DNA from: Puccinellia tenuiflora
Lineage: Eukaryota > Streptophyta > Magnoliopsida > Poales > Poaceae
Assembly (NCBI GenBank): GCA_012064385.1
Contig: QRDG01000238.1
Coordinates: 471,669-535,668 of the forward strand
Direction: 5' to 3'
DNA: 64,000 nucleotides
In this document: one piece after another, positions 9,640-21,527 of the stretch
Layout: every line of letters starts with the position of its first letter
How positions within the stretch are numbered: the first letter of the stretch is position 1
Made by a program: the position numbers and the translations under genes
Notes under the pieces: model-generated
What the model saw: only the letters and a program-made list of their open reading frames with translations
Database searches by the model: none
What the model was told of the DNA's origin: nothing

Positions 9640-11880
9640 CGCAGCCAGTGGGCCGGTCCATTAAAAGCTTACTCGGTGAGTTTTCTTCATTTTGTTTTTA
9701 TGTTTCTTTTTTCGTTTTTCTTCTTTGCATTTCGTTTTTCTTTTTCTTTTCGTTTTTTTCTTTTTCTTTCTTTTTATGTTTATTTTCGGTTTTATTTTTT
9801 GTCTTAATAATTTTTTTAAATAACATAATTGTTCATGTTTTGAAAATTGTTCAAATAAGATAAATGTTTTTATCGAAAATTCGTTCAAATAACATAATTA
9901 TTCATTTTTAAAATCATTCAAAAAAGTTAGATGTTTTAATGAAAGTTCGTTCAAATAATAAAATTGTTCATGTTTTGAAAGTCGTTCAAATAAGATAAAT
10001 GTTTAAATGAAAATTCGTTCAAATAACATAATTGTTCATGTTTTAAAAATCGTTCAAATAAGATAAATGTTTTAATGAAAATTCGTTCAAATAACATAAT
10101 TGTTCATGTTTTGAAAATCGATCAAATAAGATAAATATTTTAATGAAAATTCGTTCAAATAACATAATTGTTCATATTTTTGAAAATCGTTCAAATTGAA
10201 CAAATGTTCAAATACCACAAATATTCATATTTTAAAATTCATTCAAACATTATAAATGTTTATTTAATTTTTTCGTTCCAATAGATTTATATATTTTCTA
10301 ATTTTCTTATATATATGTTGTTTTTTCAAATTATGAACATAATTCTTACAGTAAAAACAGAAAAAATAATGAAAACGAGAAAACAAAAAAGAAAAAATAA
10401 TATCATTACCTATTGTTGGGCCGCGTCGGGGAGGCCCATCCCGAAATCCCCTGCGTGCGGGAGCGAGCACGCTCCGCGCAGGTCGGGGTATAGGGGAGCT
10501 CCTATTCGGCGCTCGTAGTGTCCGTTTGCGAGCGTACGCGTATCCCCCACACTACTAACGTTCGTTAATGGGCTTGGCCCAGTTTACTGGTTCGCTTGGA
10601 GCAATTACGACGTGGAGCATATTGTTGCTTTAGATCGATCCGATCAACTCAGCTTCAGCGATCAACTAGATTGTGACGGACAGAACAAATGTTCCCAGAT
10701 TTTTTTAACTCACAAAAATAAAAGGTTTTTATGAATTTGGAAAAATGACCATGAATTTGAAAAAAAATGTTCACAAATTTAAAATGTCTCGAATTTCAAA
10801 AAGTTCATGAATTAAGAAAATGTTCAGATGTGAAAAAGTTAATTTTTTTCATATTTTGAGAATGTTCAGATTAAAAAAATGTTTCCAGATTTTATAAAAC
10901 TCACAAATATAAAAAGTGTTCATGAATTTAAAAAATGATTCATGGATTTGAAAAAAATCATAAAATTGATCAAATATTTTTTAATCTTACTAAGATTTTA
11001 ATAAATCTGGATATTTTCAAATTTGAAACATTTTTCAAAATTTGAACCATTTTAAAAAATGAATATTTCAAAAAGTAGCTTTTTTTAAAAATATGAACCA
11101 TTTAAAAAAGGGATCCATTTAAAAATGAATATTTTAAATATGAACCATTCAAAAAAATCAGCTGAACCAAAATAACAGGTGAACCGAAAATAATAGTAAA
11201 CGAAAATATAATAGTAAACCAAAAATGTCGGTGAACCAAAAATAATAGCGAACCGAATATGAATCGAAAGTAAATAGTGAACGAAAATTCCGGTGAACCA
11301 AAAATAGTAGTGAACCAAAAAATGCATGTGAACCGAAAATAATACTGAACCGAAAAGGAACCAAAATTCGGGTGAACCAAAATAATAGTGAACCAAATAT
11401 AGCGGCGAATTGAAAATAATAATGAAACAAAAAGAAACTAAAATTCAGATGAATAAAAAATAATTGTGAACCCAAAATACCGGTGAACCGAAAATAATTT
11501 TTTTTAAAATGGTTCATATTTGAAAATTGTTCATTTTGAAAAACGGCTAGAGTTGAAAAAATACCATATTTGAAAAATATTCATTTTTTACAAAAGGTTC
11601 AGATTTTGAAATTGAAAATATTCTTTTTTGTCACAAAACCGAAACCAGAAAGAAAAAACAGGAAAAAGAAAAACGTATAGAAACTAAAAAACCAGAAAGA
11701 AAAAACAGAAAAAACGAGTATGAAATCGTCACAAAACCGTAGCTAGACTATTACCTGGGCCGGCCCACTTCACAACCAGTCGCTAAGATGGACTACGCGT
11801 TGCGTCGCTAACCGACGCAACGGGCGTCGAATTCACTAAAAAAAGGGTTCCCTTCGCGAAGGGAAGCTCCGGCTCGCTCT
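9640..11880. mobile_element. AT-rich DNA-transposon remnants with internal repeats
   Basis: Two AT-rich blocks (about 9660-10420 and 10680-11740) are separated by GC-rich edges carrying GGGCCGG/GGCCCA motifs (9650, 10420, 10440-10580, 11755) and a GAGCTCC/GGAGCTTCCC pair near 10496 and 11860. The arrangement suggests nested non-autonomous elements, perhaps Mutator-like, with GC-rich termini around AT-rich cores. I could not pair clean inverted termini or target duplications, so superfamily and limits are uncertain. The long minus-strand frames at 11085-11517 are a by-product of a repeated GTGAACCAAAAATAATA-like unit and are not genes. Confidence 0.4.
9815..10200. repeat. Tandem repeat, period about 68 bp
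   Basis: The phrase GTTCAAATAACATAATTGTT recurs about five times at roughly 68-bp spacing (near 9883, 9950, 10018, 10086 and 10154), with related text between. Copies are diverged by substitutions and small indels. It sits inside the first AT-rich transposon block and has no spacer structure that would suggest anything but a minisatellite-like internal repeat. Confidence 0.7.
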
Positions 11881-11959
11881 CGTCGCGACAAGTGTCGACT
11901 TCTCCTTACTCGGTCCCCCACGGTTGTTTGCATGTTTGCCAAGTGTCGCCACCAGATAT

Positions 11960-14900
11960 TGAAGCGGACCTGCCCTTTTAAAATAGGCCAAGATCCCTGT
12001 GTTATTGTGCTAGTCCCTGGATCGAATAGCTAGCACCACAGTTCAAGATGTAATATCATGCAGTTGCGTCAAATATCTATTACATCGATGATCCTGAAGA
12101 ATAAAACTTTACAAGTTGCATAGCCAAAGGCTAGCATATTACAAAGTTCAGCATCGGAAAAACTTAAAATAGCATGGAGCCTCATCATCTTCATGTGACA
12201 CAGGCAGACATGTTGGTTGCAGACTCGAAACCCTTATTCGCTTCCTTACTCGTCGTCAGAAAACCTGCAACACGTAGGTTACAGCCAAAAATTGGTCAGA
12301 ACCATTAAAATGGATCTGGCAAGTGATACTTGTGGACTCATAAAGGCAAACTCCTAATAGCTATATGCATATTTGGCTGGTGGAGTTGAAGGCTATTTTG
12401 CAGAAAGCCAACTTTTTCCTAACTCTTTGTAAAACTTCTTTTCAACTATACGAGACTTTCATGGCATGAAAACCACCGTCTCAACTACTCTTGTTGACCC
12501 ATCAAGTTTTAACTTAGAGAAATTGGAATGTTGAGATCTTCAGTTGACATCCTTATTCAGCTGCTCAGAATTGTCCGTAACCGGGGACACGGCTATGATC
12601 ATAGTTTGACACTCTCGAGAGGTTGTGCACTTTCACCACAAGACTTCATCAACCCATTCTGTCCTTGACCTTCTTGAAGTGAAAAGGAAAGGTGAAGATG
12701 AAGACGAGACCTTTGGGAACCAGTCCCCTGTTCGTCAGGCAGACCCATACAAGACATTCATCCGCTGAGAACTGTCGGAATCAGGTTCCTAGAACTTACT
12801 TAGTCAAGGCAGAGCCATAATACCAAGTGGCTGCACTGGAAGCCTTCTAAACTTGGAGCAACTTCACATCTCTTTGATCCTGGGTGGCCGTCCACAAGTG
12901 CACATACTCAGGTAACCATGGAAATGGCCCCGAGTAGCCACTCAACTATAAACAACCGGTAGAGCAAGATTCAATTCCACCCAGGTGGTTCATTAACTTA
13001 GTGTAATTTTCATCCCTTTACTTTTTATAAAACACTTTCAGCGTAGCAACGCTAATATACACTAAGTTATTATATAGGTACTAGACACTTAGGAATATTT
13101 GGAGTAATACTAAACAGGTCTAGCATAGCAATACTAATAACACCTATCATGCTTTACTAAAATAAAACACTAAAATGCATATAGGAGAAATAATAGGTAA
13201 TTTATGCAGGAGCATCACTTGCCTTTGAAAAACTTGTTGTTGCTCACACCCTCTTTTCAACGTATCTTGGAGCACTCCGTTCACTCTAAACAAGGCAAGA
13301 GATAGCAATAAACAAAAAATACCACACATATAAAAACAACATATCAACAAACATGGGCAAAAGCAACACAACTGGGTTGGTGGTCCAAAACTCATCACAT
13401 AACTCAATATGCAAAAAGAATTATTATAATGAGGTCTAGGGTCAAAAATAGAATGAAGGGGTGACTCAAAGGTTCTAAAGGTTAGTTTTGGTCTCTCTGT
13501 ACAGAAGCAAAAATTTGGGGTATTTTTCTATTAAGAAAACAAGTTAAAAAGATTTATAGAAATTAAACTATATCAAAAATACTCAAATAGAGCCTCTGAT
13601 TTTTAAATCATCAAAATATTGCTCAAAAATATTTTATAACAGAGGAAATATATTGAACATATTTCAAGGTTTATAAAAATATTTTTCTTGCAATTTTTGG
13701 ACTTATAGAAATAAAGTTATGTTAAAATTACTCAAATCACACATTTGAAAATTGAATAATTTAAACTAACTCAAAACAGAAAACTAAAACGCCAGAAAGA
13801 TTCTACAGATTCCAAGGATTTCAAATATATAAAAATATTTGAATTTGGCCAAACCAATAAAAAGTTATAATAGATCTAAGTTACAGGGGCTTTTCTGCAA
13901 AACCGCCATTTAATTCTAATTCTGGAAATTCACAGAAATTCCCTGGCTGACTGGATGCTGACTGGTGCTGACGAGGCGACAACGTGGCGCTGACTGGGCT
14001 TGCCACCTCAGCGTACCGATTCGGTTTAAGTGATTTAATCTAGACCGTGCGATGAAGATCTAACGGTGTAGGATCTAGGGTTTTCTCACCGGGCGGCGCT
14101 GCTTGCCGGAGTTGGTGGACGACGGTGGCGACGGTTCGGTCGCGGATGAATGGCTCGCTCCGGTGGCTCCTAGACTCTGGGAAGGTGACGACGAGGTGCG
14201 GTGTTCGACGGCGAACTCGGTGGTGGTCCCGGCGGTGACTAGCACTCCCTGGTGCGTCGGCTGGAGGCAACCGGAGGTGCGGCGGCGGGAGTTGCTTTGG
14301 GTCGAGCTCGTTCTCCCTGCTCTGACTGCGCAAACAAAACAAAAGAGGAGCCAGTGAGGTGCGCGTGGTAGAGGGGAAGAGATGAGGCGAAGAATCGGCC
14401 GCGGGGACGCACCGTGTCGGCCGGAATAGTTGAAACACGGCGACGACCGAGGTGAACTCCGACGAGCGATGCCTACGGCCTGGCGGCACGAAATGGAGCG
14501 GGCGGAGAGGGGAATTGGAGAGGGGTGAGAGGGCTTTAAGGGGGTGGCGGTGGAGTGGCAGTTCGCACTCGCGGTGGTGCGAATTGAAGAGGGAGGCCGA
14601 CGGGCTCCGCCGGGCGAGCTCCCGTCGCTTGGGGCGATGCTGACATGCGGGTCCCGCATGTCAGTGAGAGGGAAGGGGAGAAGCGGGCCAGGCTGCTGGG
14701 CCGGCTTGCTGGGCTGGCCCGGTTGGCTTTCTTCTTTTTTTTAACAAAAGCTTTTCCATTTTCTGTTTTCTTTTATAACTTTTGATTTACGCCTCCAAAT
14801 CAAGTCTAATAAATTTGTAAAAATTTGTCAAATTCCAAATAGTCAAAATAGACATTTAGGAAATACTTTGGTAAAAGAAAAATTACCAAAATAACCTTGG

Positions 14901-15372
14901 GGTCAAATTTACCTTATATGGCTAATTGGGAAATTCAAATTAAGGTTTATAAATATCCCAAAATATTTAAATAAAAACCAGAGAAATAAGATGAGTAATA
15001 TCATTCAAAATGATAACTCATTTTCATATTTAAAGATAGTTTAAGATAAAACATTTTATAAAACAAAGATTGGAAAGGTGTTTAAATCATTTTCTCAAAT
15101 AATTTGGAGTTTATAATATCCCCATATTATTTATTTTAAAACCAAATATCCAAGTGGAAAGTACTATTTGAAAACTCATTTAAATATTTTATTTCCAAAA
15201 CATTAAAATTGAGATTTGAAGATAAAGGAATATTTAATTTAAAATATAACTTTGAAGATGTCAAAACAATCTTCTATAAAACTTTTCTTGATTTTGGAGA
15301 CTTTATTTAATTATTAATAAAAGTTTTAAATTTTTGTGATTTTTAAAACATTCCAAAATTTGGGATGTTACA
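11960..15372 (-). mobile_element. Gypsy-type solo LTR (3413 bp), TSD GATAT
   Basis: The segment starts TGAAGCGGACCTGCCC and ends GGGATGTTACA. It is bounded by the 5-bp direct repeat GATAT at 11955-11959 and 15373-15377, and no internal coding region is present. Its first 60 bases and its last ones are clearly related to the LTRs of the tandem array at 51359-64000 (TGTAGCGGACC...GATGTTACA), so it is a diverged member of that family. Strand is assigned by analogy: the family's Gag lies on minus, where the LTR begins TGTAACATCCC. The GC-rich patch at 14040-14740 corresponds to the GC-rich patch in the array LTRs. Overlapping ORFs there are compositional. Confidence 0.82.
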
Positions 15373-15439
15373 GATATAAAGAGGGGAGGATGAGAAAAAC
15401 AGGGATACGGGAAGTGGGAGGTCTGTTTTTCACTTTTAT

Positions 15440-15575
15440 TTTGCAAAATCGGAATTATAAAACGAAATATCTCGAGAACCGTTCATCCAAATCACGAACC
15501 GTTTTCACTTTTGAGCTCACCGCGTCGAGATCTTCAAAACTAGATCCCATGTTGATAGGTTTCGACGAACTTTTT
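15440..15575. repeat. Fragment related to the inverted-repeat arms at 44985-45700
   Basis: Text around ATCTCGAGAACCGTTCATCC, CGCGTCGAGATCTTC and AGATCCCATGTTGATAGGTT recurs in diverged form at 44985-45105. It recurs inverted at 45583-45700. This indicates a shared DNA-transposon family, represented here by one arm only. Confidence 0.5.
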
Positions 15576-15584
15576 TTTTGTACT

Positions 15585-15935
15585 CCCGGTTCTATATAGT
15601 TTGTACATCCTGTTGTGTGAACTTTGTACTCTCACTTCTGTATACCTTGTACTTTCTGTTCTGTATATTTTTGTACTCCGTTTTATGTGTATTTGTACTT
15701 TTCGTGTCAGTATAACTTGTACTTCGTGTTCTGTGTTTTTGTACAACCTGTTCTGCGTACTTTGTACACCTTCTGTGTGGTCTGTACTTTCAGTTTTGTG
15801 TACTTTGTACAACTTCTTTTTTCTGTGTATTTTTGTACTTCATATTCTGTGTATTTTGTACACCGTCATGTGTGTTCTGTACTCCTATTTCTGTGTAATC
15901 TGTACACCGTGATTTATTTTCTTTTGTACTATGTA
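15585..15935. repeat. Degenerate tandem repeat rich in TTGTACTT / TTCTGTGTA
   Basis: About fifteen irregular copies of a roughly 20-25-bp unit, variants of CTTTGTACTTCTGTTCTGTG, run through this block. Open frames across it (Cys/Tyr/Phe-rich, both strands) are artefacts of the repeat. Confidence 0.7.
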
Positions 15936-15939
15936 CTAT

Positions 15940-16940
15940 GGGTGACTTCTTTTAATCTTCTGCTTATGCAGAAGCAAGTTTCTGGATTCCGGTGGGGAGA
16001 AACTGCTGTGGGTAGAAATTGTGTGATACACTTCTTTTGCATAAGCAGCTTCTGCTCTCTTAACAATTTTTTGAAAAATATCAAAATGCTGACAAAGTGG
16101 ACCCACTTGTCAGTCGCTCAAACTCAACATTCGCAGCGCTAGCGCTGGGACGTTGCCGATGAGGGGATAGCGAACGCCGGCGTGCCGGAGGCCTGGGACG
16201 CACGGAACCGGAGCAGGGTACAGGTCGCCGGCCTTGGTGCGTCGGGGCGGAGCAGGGCGGAGGCCGGCCTCCCTGTTGCTGGAGAACGCGGGGACCTCCT
16301 CCCATGGACGAGCTCGAACGGGAGCGGCCGGGGACGAGCTCGAATGGAAGCTGCCGAGGACGAGCTCGAGAAACTCGGTGCAGGACGGCGGGATCCGGCG
16401 AAGGACGACACGGATCTGGCGGAGGCGGCGCCGGACGAGCGGGGTGGGTCGAGCGGCGGCGGCGAGGTCCAGCGATGCGGGACGGGGGAGCGATGCGGGA
16501 CGGGGGAGCGGCGGCGGGCGGCGCTGGGAGATCTGGGTGATGCGGGATGGGCGGCGCCGGGGGCGGGCAGGCGGCGCCGGGAGCGGGCGGAGGAGGGCGC
16601 TGGGGCGGCGGCGGCGCGAGAGCAGGGGTCGGGTCGGGGTGCGTGATCCGGCGGAGGATCGCCGGATCTGGCGGCGGCGGCGCTGGGCGAGCGGCGGCGG
16701 CGGGGTTGGGCGAGCGGGGAAGGAGAGGTCGGGGGAGCAGCGATGGTTGTTTCAGTTTCCAATCCGAAAACGATTCGCGAGTGAGGTGAGAAGCTCGGGA
16801 AACTGCCCCGACTAGTTTCTCGCTGCTCACACAAAACGAGAGTTGCGGTGGGGGGAAGCTGCTCACAATCTATAGATTTCTTTTAGGTTTGTTCCGTTTG
16901 GTACCCAGAAACTGGTTCAAAAGCCTAAAAGAAGTCACCC
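15940..16940. mobile_element. 1-kb inverted-repeat element with GC-rich core
   Basis: The left end reads GGGTGACTTCTTTTA at 15940. Its exact reverse complement TAAAAGAAGTCACCC ends at 16940, and both are flanked by TAT (15937-15939 and 16941-16943). The similarity continues inward (TTTCTGG on the left, CCAGAAA on the right). About 16140-16810 is very GC-rich, with short internal duplications such as two adjacent copies of GCGATGCGGGACGGGGGA near 16472. Long frames are open on both strands here (up to 261 codons) because of composition, and none has a recognisable domain. It may be a non-autonomous element that captured GC-rich host sequence. The superfamily is unresolved. Confidence 0.55.
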
Positions 16941-17478
16941 TATATGTTGTGTCGTACAACCATACAATATCCGACAGGCGTACTCGTACATGGAGGGCAA
17001 GTTTTTTTTTTTGTTCAAGCAATCTGTACACCCACGCATGTGCATAGACGCTCGGAGGGCAAGTTTTTGTTTTTTTGCATGGACGCGGAGGGCAAGATGT
17101 ACAACACGCTAGCCTTAGAGCAACTCCAGCCGTCCCCCCGAGAGCCCCCCCAGGACCCCCTTTTTGACGCCGGCGGCCCATTTTTCCCGTAGTCGCCCCC
17201 CAGCGCCCCTCCAGGCCTCTTTTTTCGCCGGATTTGGCCCAATTTTTATCCGGCGTCCCAGGACGAACCCAGCGTGCCGGGTTTGGCCTGGGGACGCCGG
17301 CGAAAGGGAAAATGGCGCGAAAACGGCGCGGAACCGAGGGAAACCGCACGAAGCTCCGGCGGGCCCGCCCTGTCAGCGGCTGCCGCTTCGTCGTCCTCAT
17401 CGCCTCGCCTTCCACGTCGCATTACTGCTCTGCCCGCCGGTCAGGCGAACCGCCGTCGTGTCAAATCGGCCACGCGGC

Positions 17479-20400
17479 TGTAACGCCCCGACCCCGGAGT
17501 TATACAGAGAGGCTATGTAGTTGGCACAACCATCAATGTATAAAACAAAGATCGAGACTTGTGGAACAAACTGGCACATTGCATGACTCTACGACACAAA
17601 ACATATAGCAACTCATATAATGAGAAGAATACAAATATTACACAACAAAAGGATCACAGATCCAACAATTCATCAAGCGGAAGCGGGTAGTGTTGTCTAA
17701 CAACAAGAAGCAAATATATGGCCTAAGAGGCCTACAATAAACATCACCCAAGCCAGCTTGTTCCACGGTCCCAAGCTGCCACCTGGGAACCCCAGACTAG
17801 TAGTCGACGTCAACGAAGAACCCACCTAGCTGCTCGGCGTCGTCCTCCTCTGAAATACAAAAATCATAGAGGCAGCAAAGAGAGACTGAGTACGATGTAC
17901 TCGCAAGTTTAGTAGGGCGATATAGGCCCAATGACTGACGGAGGCTCTAAAGCTTTATATGTACTTCTTTTGCATAAAGCTAATTTTTATTTAAAAGATT
18001 CAAAAAGACACAAGGAATCGTCTAATCAGAATGTTTTTCATAAAGGGGTAAGAGAGTAACTTCTCATCTTCGGTTCTCGGCGAACCTACTTGTAGCCAAA
18101 CCACTCATCTCCACCAAAGGCACTCCCTCGAATCACCCTCGAGGAAATGAACCTTTATCACACTTTGATTATGCAACCTTTAGCTGCCATATCAATTAGG
18201 TTAAGATTCTCTATGATCTTATCGTCTATTCCCAAGTTGTCCATAACCGTGGACACGGCTTTTCGAAAAGATTAACCCTGCAGGGGTGTACTAATTTACC
18301 CATTGGTACCATCCGGCTCACCTAGTTGGCCCTCTTCCGGGGAAGGCCGGCAAGCAGGCGCGGTTAAACCTTTACCTCGCGTGAGACTATCCAAGAGTCA
18401 TCTGTGGCCACAGGACAAGTTTACCCAGCCTCAGCCCCTGCCCCATCGCCACGTCCTAACACCACCATCCTCATCATTTCTTTTTCCGCTCACACACACG
18501 GCAAATGGAAATAGCAAACTAGAGGACCCTTGGATACGCCCGCACAAGTTATTTGGTCAGTAAGGCGCCCATACACCCACCAATGGCAGCACGCTCGTCT
18601 TGGTTCAAGAGGTAAAGAACTCGCACCTAGGGCTAGAGTGAGGCAAAACACCATCCCCGATGGCAACTCACCCAAGCCGTCTTAGCATTTTAATTAAGCA
18701 TCACAATTATCCACCATGCCCGAATCATTCCATCAACATCAACAATTATGGAATTAATAACGGACATAAAGCATCTATTTAAGCATGGCTAAGCATAGCT
18801 AAGCATATGAATACAACAATTCTATCTTTATCTCGGCCAACACTTCAACCCTAGGTTTCATAGGTAGGGATACATGTGATTGGCTCGGGGAAGAACATGC
18901 ATTCATAGGATATTCTAATATTTACCAAAAGAGACATTTGAACCGCATGCAATATTATGGTGGATAAAATAATTTGATAAAACATAGGATGCTAGAATGC
19001 CAAGAAGGTTAGGTTATCTCTTGCCTTGCTGCCCGGGCGTGAAGTACTGCTCGTCGGGGTAAGTAGAGAGACCCTCGACTCCGGAATCTATCGATACCCA
19101 AAAGAGAAACACAAAGAGCACATAAATCACACGATCACAAGGTGCAATGCGCAAACACATGATGACATGTCCAATTGATGCAAAGATAAAATCATTTAAG
19201 TTATTTAACAAATCAAATGGAGTTCCAAATAGTTAGTGCAATTATTTGGACACCACTCCATATTTATCTTAGTGACCACATTCTTCATAAATTATCAAAT
19301 TATTATAGGAGTGGCTCAAATATGCATGAACATGACATGAATGGATAGGATTCGTTCTTCCGATCATTTCGGTAATTTATTTGTAATTTTCGGAGCACCG
19401 ATGAATAAATGACAAATTAATTAAATAATTGAAATTAACTCATTTAATCAAATTAAGAATAACACCAAATAAATATTTGTGATAATGACATGATATCAGC
19501 ATGGTTGAGTAGCATTTGTCAAGTTGATCACTTTGATATTTAAATCCATAATTTTTGGACAATTATTTAATAAGTTATGATTTTCTCAAATTCGGTATTA
19601 CTTAACCCATTTTAGAAATTCTTAAATAAAGGCAAAAATAAGTTGCTCAAAGGATTAAGGAAATGTTGCCAAATGATAGGTGATGTTTTTCCAAACAATT
19701 TGACATTTGGTTTGTCCAATTTGAATCATTATTCAAATAGATACAAATTATTTAAAATTCCAAAACATTTTCCAATTTGCAGGTTTTACTGTTGGGCCGG
19801 CCCACAGGTCGGCCCAGGCCGGATTGCAGGCCGATGCAGTGCCAGAGGAGGCCGGCCTCAGAGCCGGCCCAAACCGGAGCCAGGCCGGGGTGTGGCCCGA
19901 GGGAGCCGGTCTCACGGCCGGCCCAGGCCGGGTGCCTGGCCGGTCGACCACGCGTGTGTGGTGGTCAAACGCCACGACCGGCGGACGAACGGCGACGACC
20001 GCGGCGTTTAGCGACGGCGCCACGGCGAGGAAAGGGGGGAGGAAGAGAGAGAAGATGTCCCGGAGAAAGGGATCCTCACCAGGAGCGTATCGACGGGGTC
20101 GGAGAAGGACGGAGGGGCCGGACGGCGGCGTGCGAGTGCTCGACGAGCGGCGACCATCGGTCGGACAGTGGCGGAGGTGGACGAGCTCAGTTCTCACCAA
20201 CGGAAGCGCCCCAGCTCGATTAGCTCGACGAAGAGGTAGGGGACGGCGCGGCAGAGCTCCCGGACATCCTGCCAGGGCGTGGGGAGGCCGGAGACGGTCG
20301 GTGGCGGCGGCGCGGTCCACGGTGGCTCGGTCGGGTGCGGAGGGGAATCGGTCGGCGCCGTCGATTCTGGGCCTCCCGCGACGATTTCTCGCGCGAGGAG

Positions 20401-21379
20401 GACGAGGACTAGGCGGCGCAGCCGACGGATGGACCCAATCCTGACGGGGGCGACTCAAACGACGCCGGCGTGCTCGGCGGGGTCACAGCCATGTCGGGGA
20501 GAGAAAGGGAGAGAGGCAGGGAGAGGAGCAGGTGTGGAGAAACGGAGAAAGAGGGTGAGAGGCCAGCGTCGGGGGGGGGGGGGGGTCCTCATCACCCAGC
20601 AGGGGCAGCAGGTCGAGCGTGGGGCAGCGCGGCATGGGAGGGCCTGGCCGAGGCATGGCGCCACAGTGAAGAGGAGAGGGAGAGGAGCTGACAGGAGGGT
20701 CCCAGTTGCAGGTTTTTAAACCATTTTCCCTTTTCTTTTCCCAGATTTTAAAACAGCAGGTTCAGCTATTTAAAAGAGCCATTTAAACAATTTCAGAAAT
20801 TATGCAAAAATTCATATAAGCTCCAATTCACCCTGAGGTGCTCCACAAAAATTGGTGAGGCAAATAAAAATGTTTTGCACCACAAATGTTCTTGGAGTTT
20901 AAATAGGGCATTTTTGATAATTTCCAAAATAGATTCATTTTGGGACATTTAAACATTTCAATAAATTATGAAGATATTTATGGAGGCTCATATTATAACA
21001 ATGAATCACCCCATAATTTTAGTTTGAATTTTTGGAAAACTTAACTTGGTTCCAACAACAGAATTTGACAAGAACCAAATTGATTTCTCAAATTTTATTT
21101 AGTTGATTGTTAATACAATTAGCCTTGGGCAACTATTTAGAAAGTAAAATATATTCCTTGAGTTTCCTTAATAATTTGGAGACCCGAGAATAATCGGTTT
21201 TACCAAAATGAGTATTGTGTTTGGGTTGGAAATTTGGGAAGGGTTTTGCTCCCCTTTTTGTTGTTTCACAATTGTTGCTTTATTCAACTTAAGCAATTTA
21301 AAAGGATGCCATGATGCAATGCAACACAAAAAGTGAAAATTTGGCCCATAATTTAGGGTACTAATCTAGGGCTGTTACA
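17479..21379. mobile_element. Solo LTR (about 3.9 kb) nested in the TTA-flanked element
   Basis: The segment begins TGTAACGCCCCGACC and ends GGGCTGTTACA, with TG...CA ends and a TGTAAC/GTTACA inverted repeat, as in Triticeae Gypsy LTRs. It holds no gag or pol. The immediate flanks share CGGC (17475-17478 and 21380-21383), a short and imperfect stand-in for the usual 5-bp duplication. The GC-rich stretch at 19800-20700 with many overlapping ORFs is LTR sequence, not a gene. Confidence 0.7.
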
Positions 21380-21527
21380 CGGCGGAGTTAGGCGAGCTGC
21401 AGTTACTGCCCCGCCCTCTCCCCGCCGGTATTTATTTACTGCCCCTCCTCTCACAGCGAGCACACCCCCGCCGAGCACGAACACATCCTCGCCGAGCACG
21501 AACCAAACCCCTCGCACACACACCGGA

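Noticed and set aside
9815..10200. Regularly spaced repeats resembling a CRISPR array
   Set aside because: Plant nuclear context, 68-bp head-to-tail units without unique spacers, and no cas genes; it is a tandem repeat within a transposon.
11085..11517. Phe-rich ORFs of 92-119 codons on minus
   Set aside because: Direct translation of a degenerate GTGAACCAAAAATAATA-type repeat; three frames give equally repetitive peptides.
14040..14744. ORFs of 149 and 194 codons on minus
   Set aside because: They lie in the GC-rich part of the solo LTR 11960-15372, and the corresponding GC-rich part of the array LTRs shows the same kind of overlapping ORFs.
16081..16866. Long ORFs on both strands (261, 231, 193 and 154 codons)
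   Set aside because: All overlap in a GC-rich element core, have Pro/Arg/Gly-rich compositional translations in every frame and show no domain.
19748..20719. Overlapping ORFs of 122-236 codons on both strands
   Set aside because: They lie inside the GC-rich part of a solo LTR and are open in several frames because of composition.
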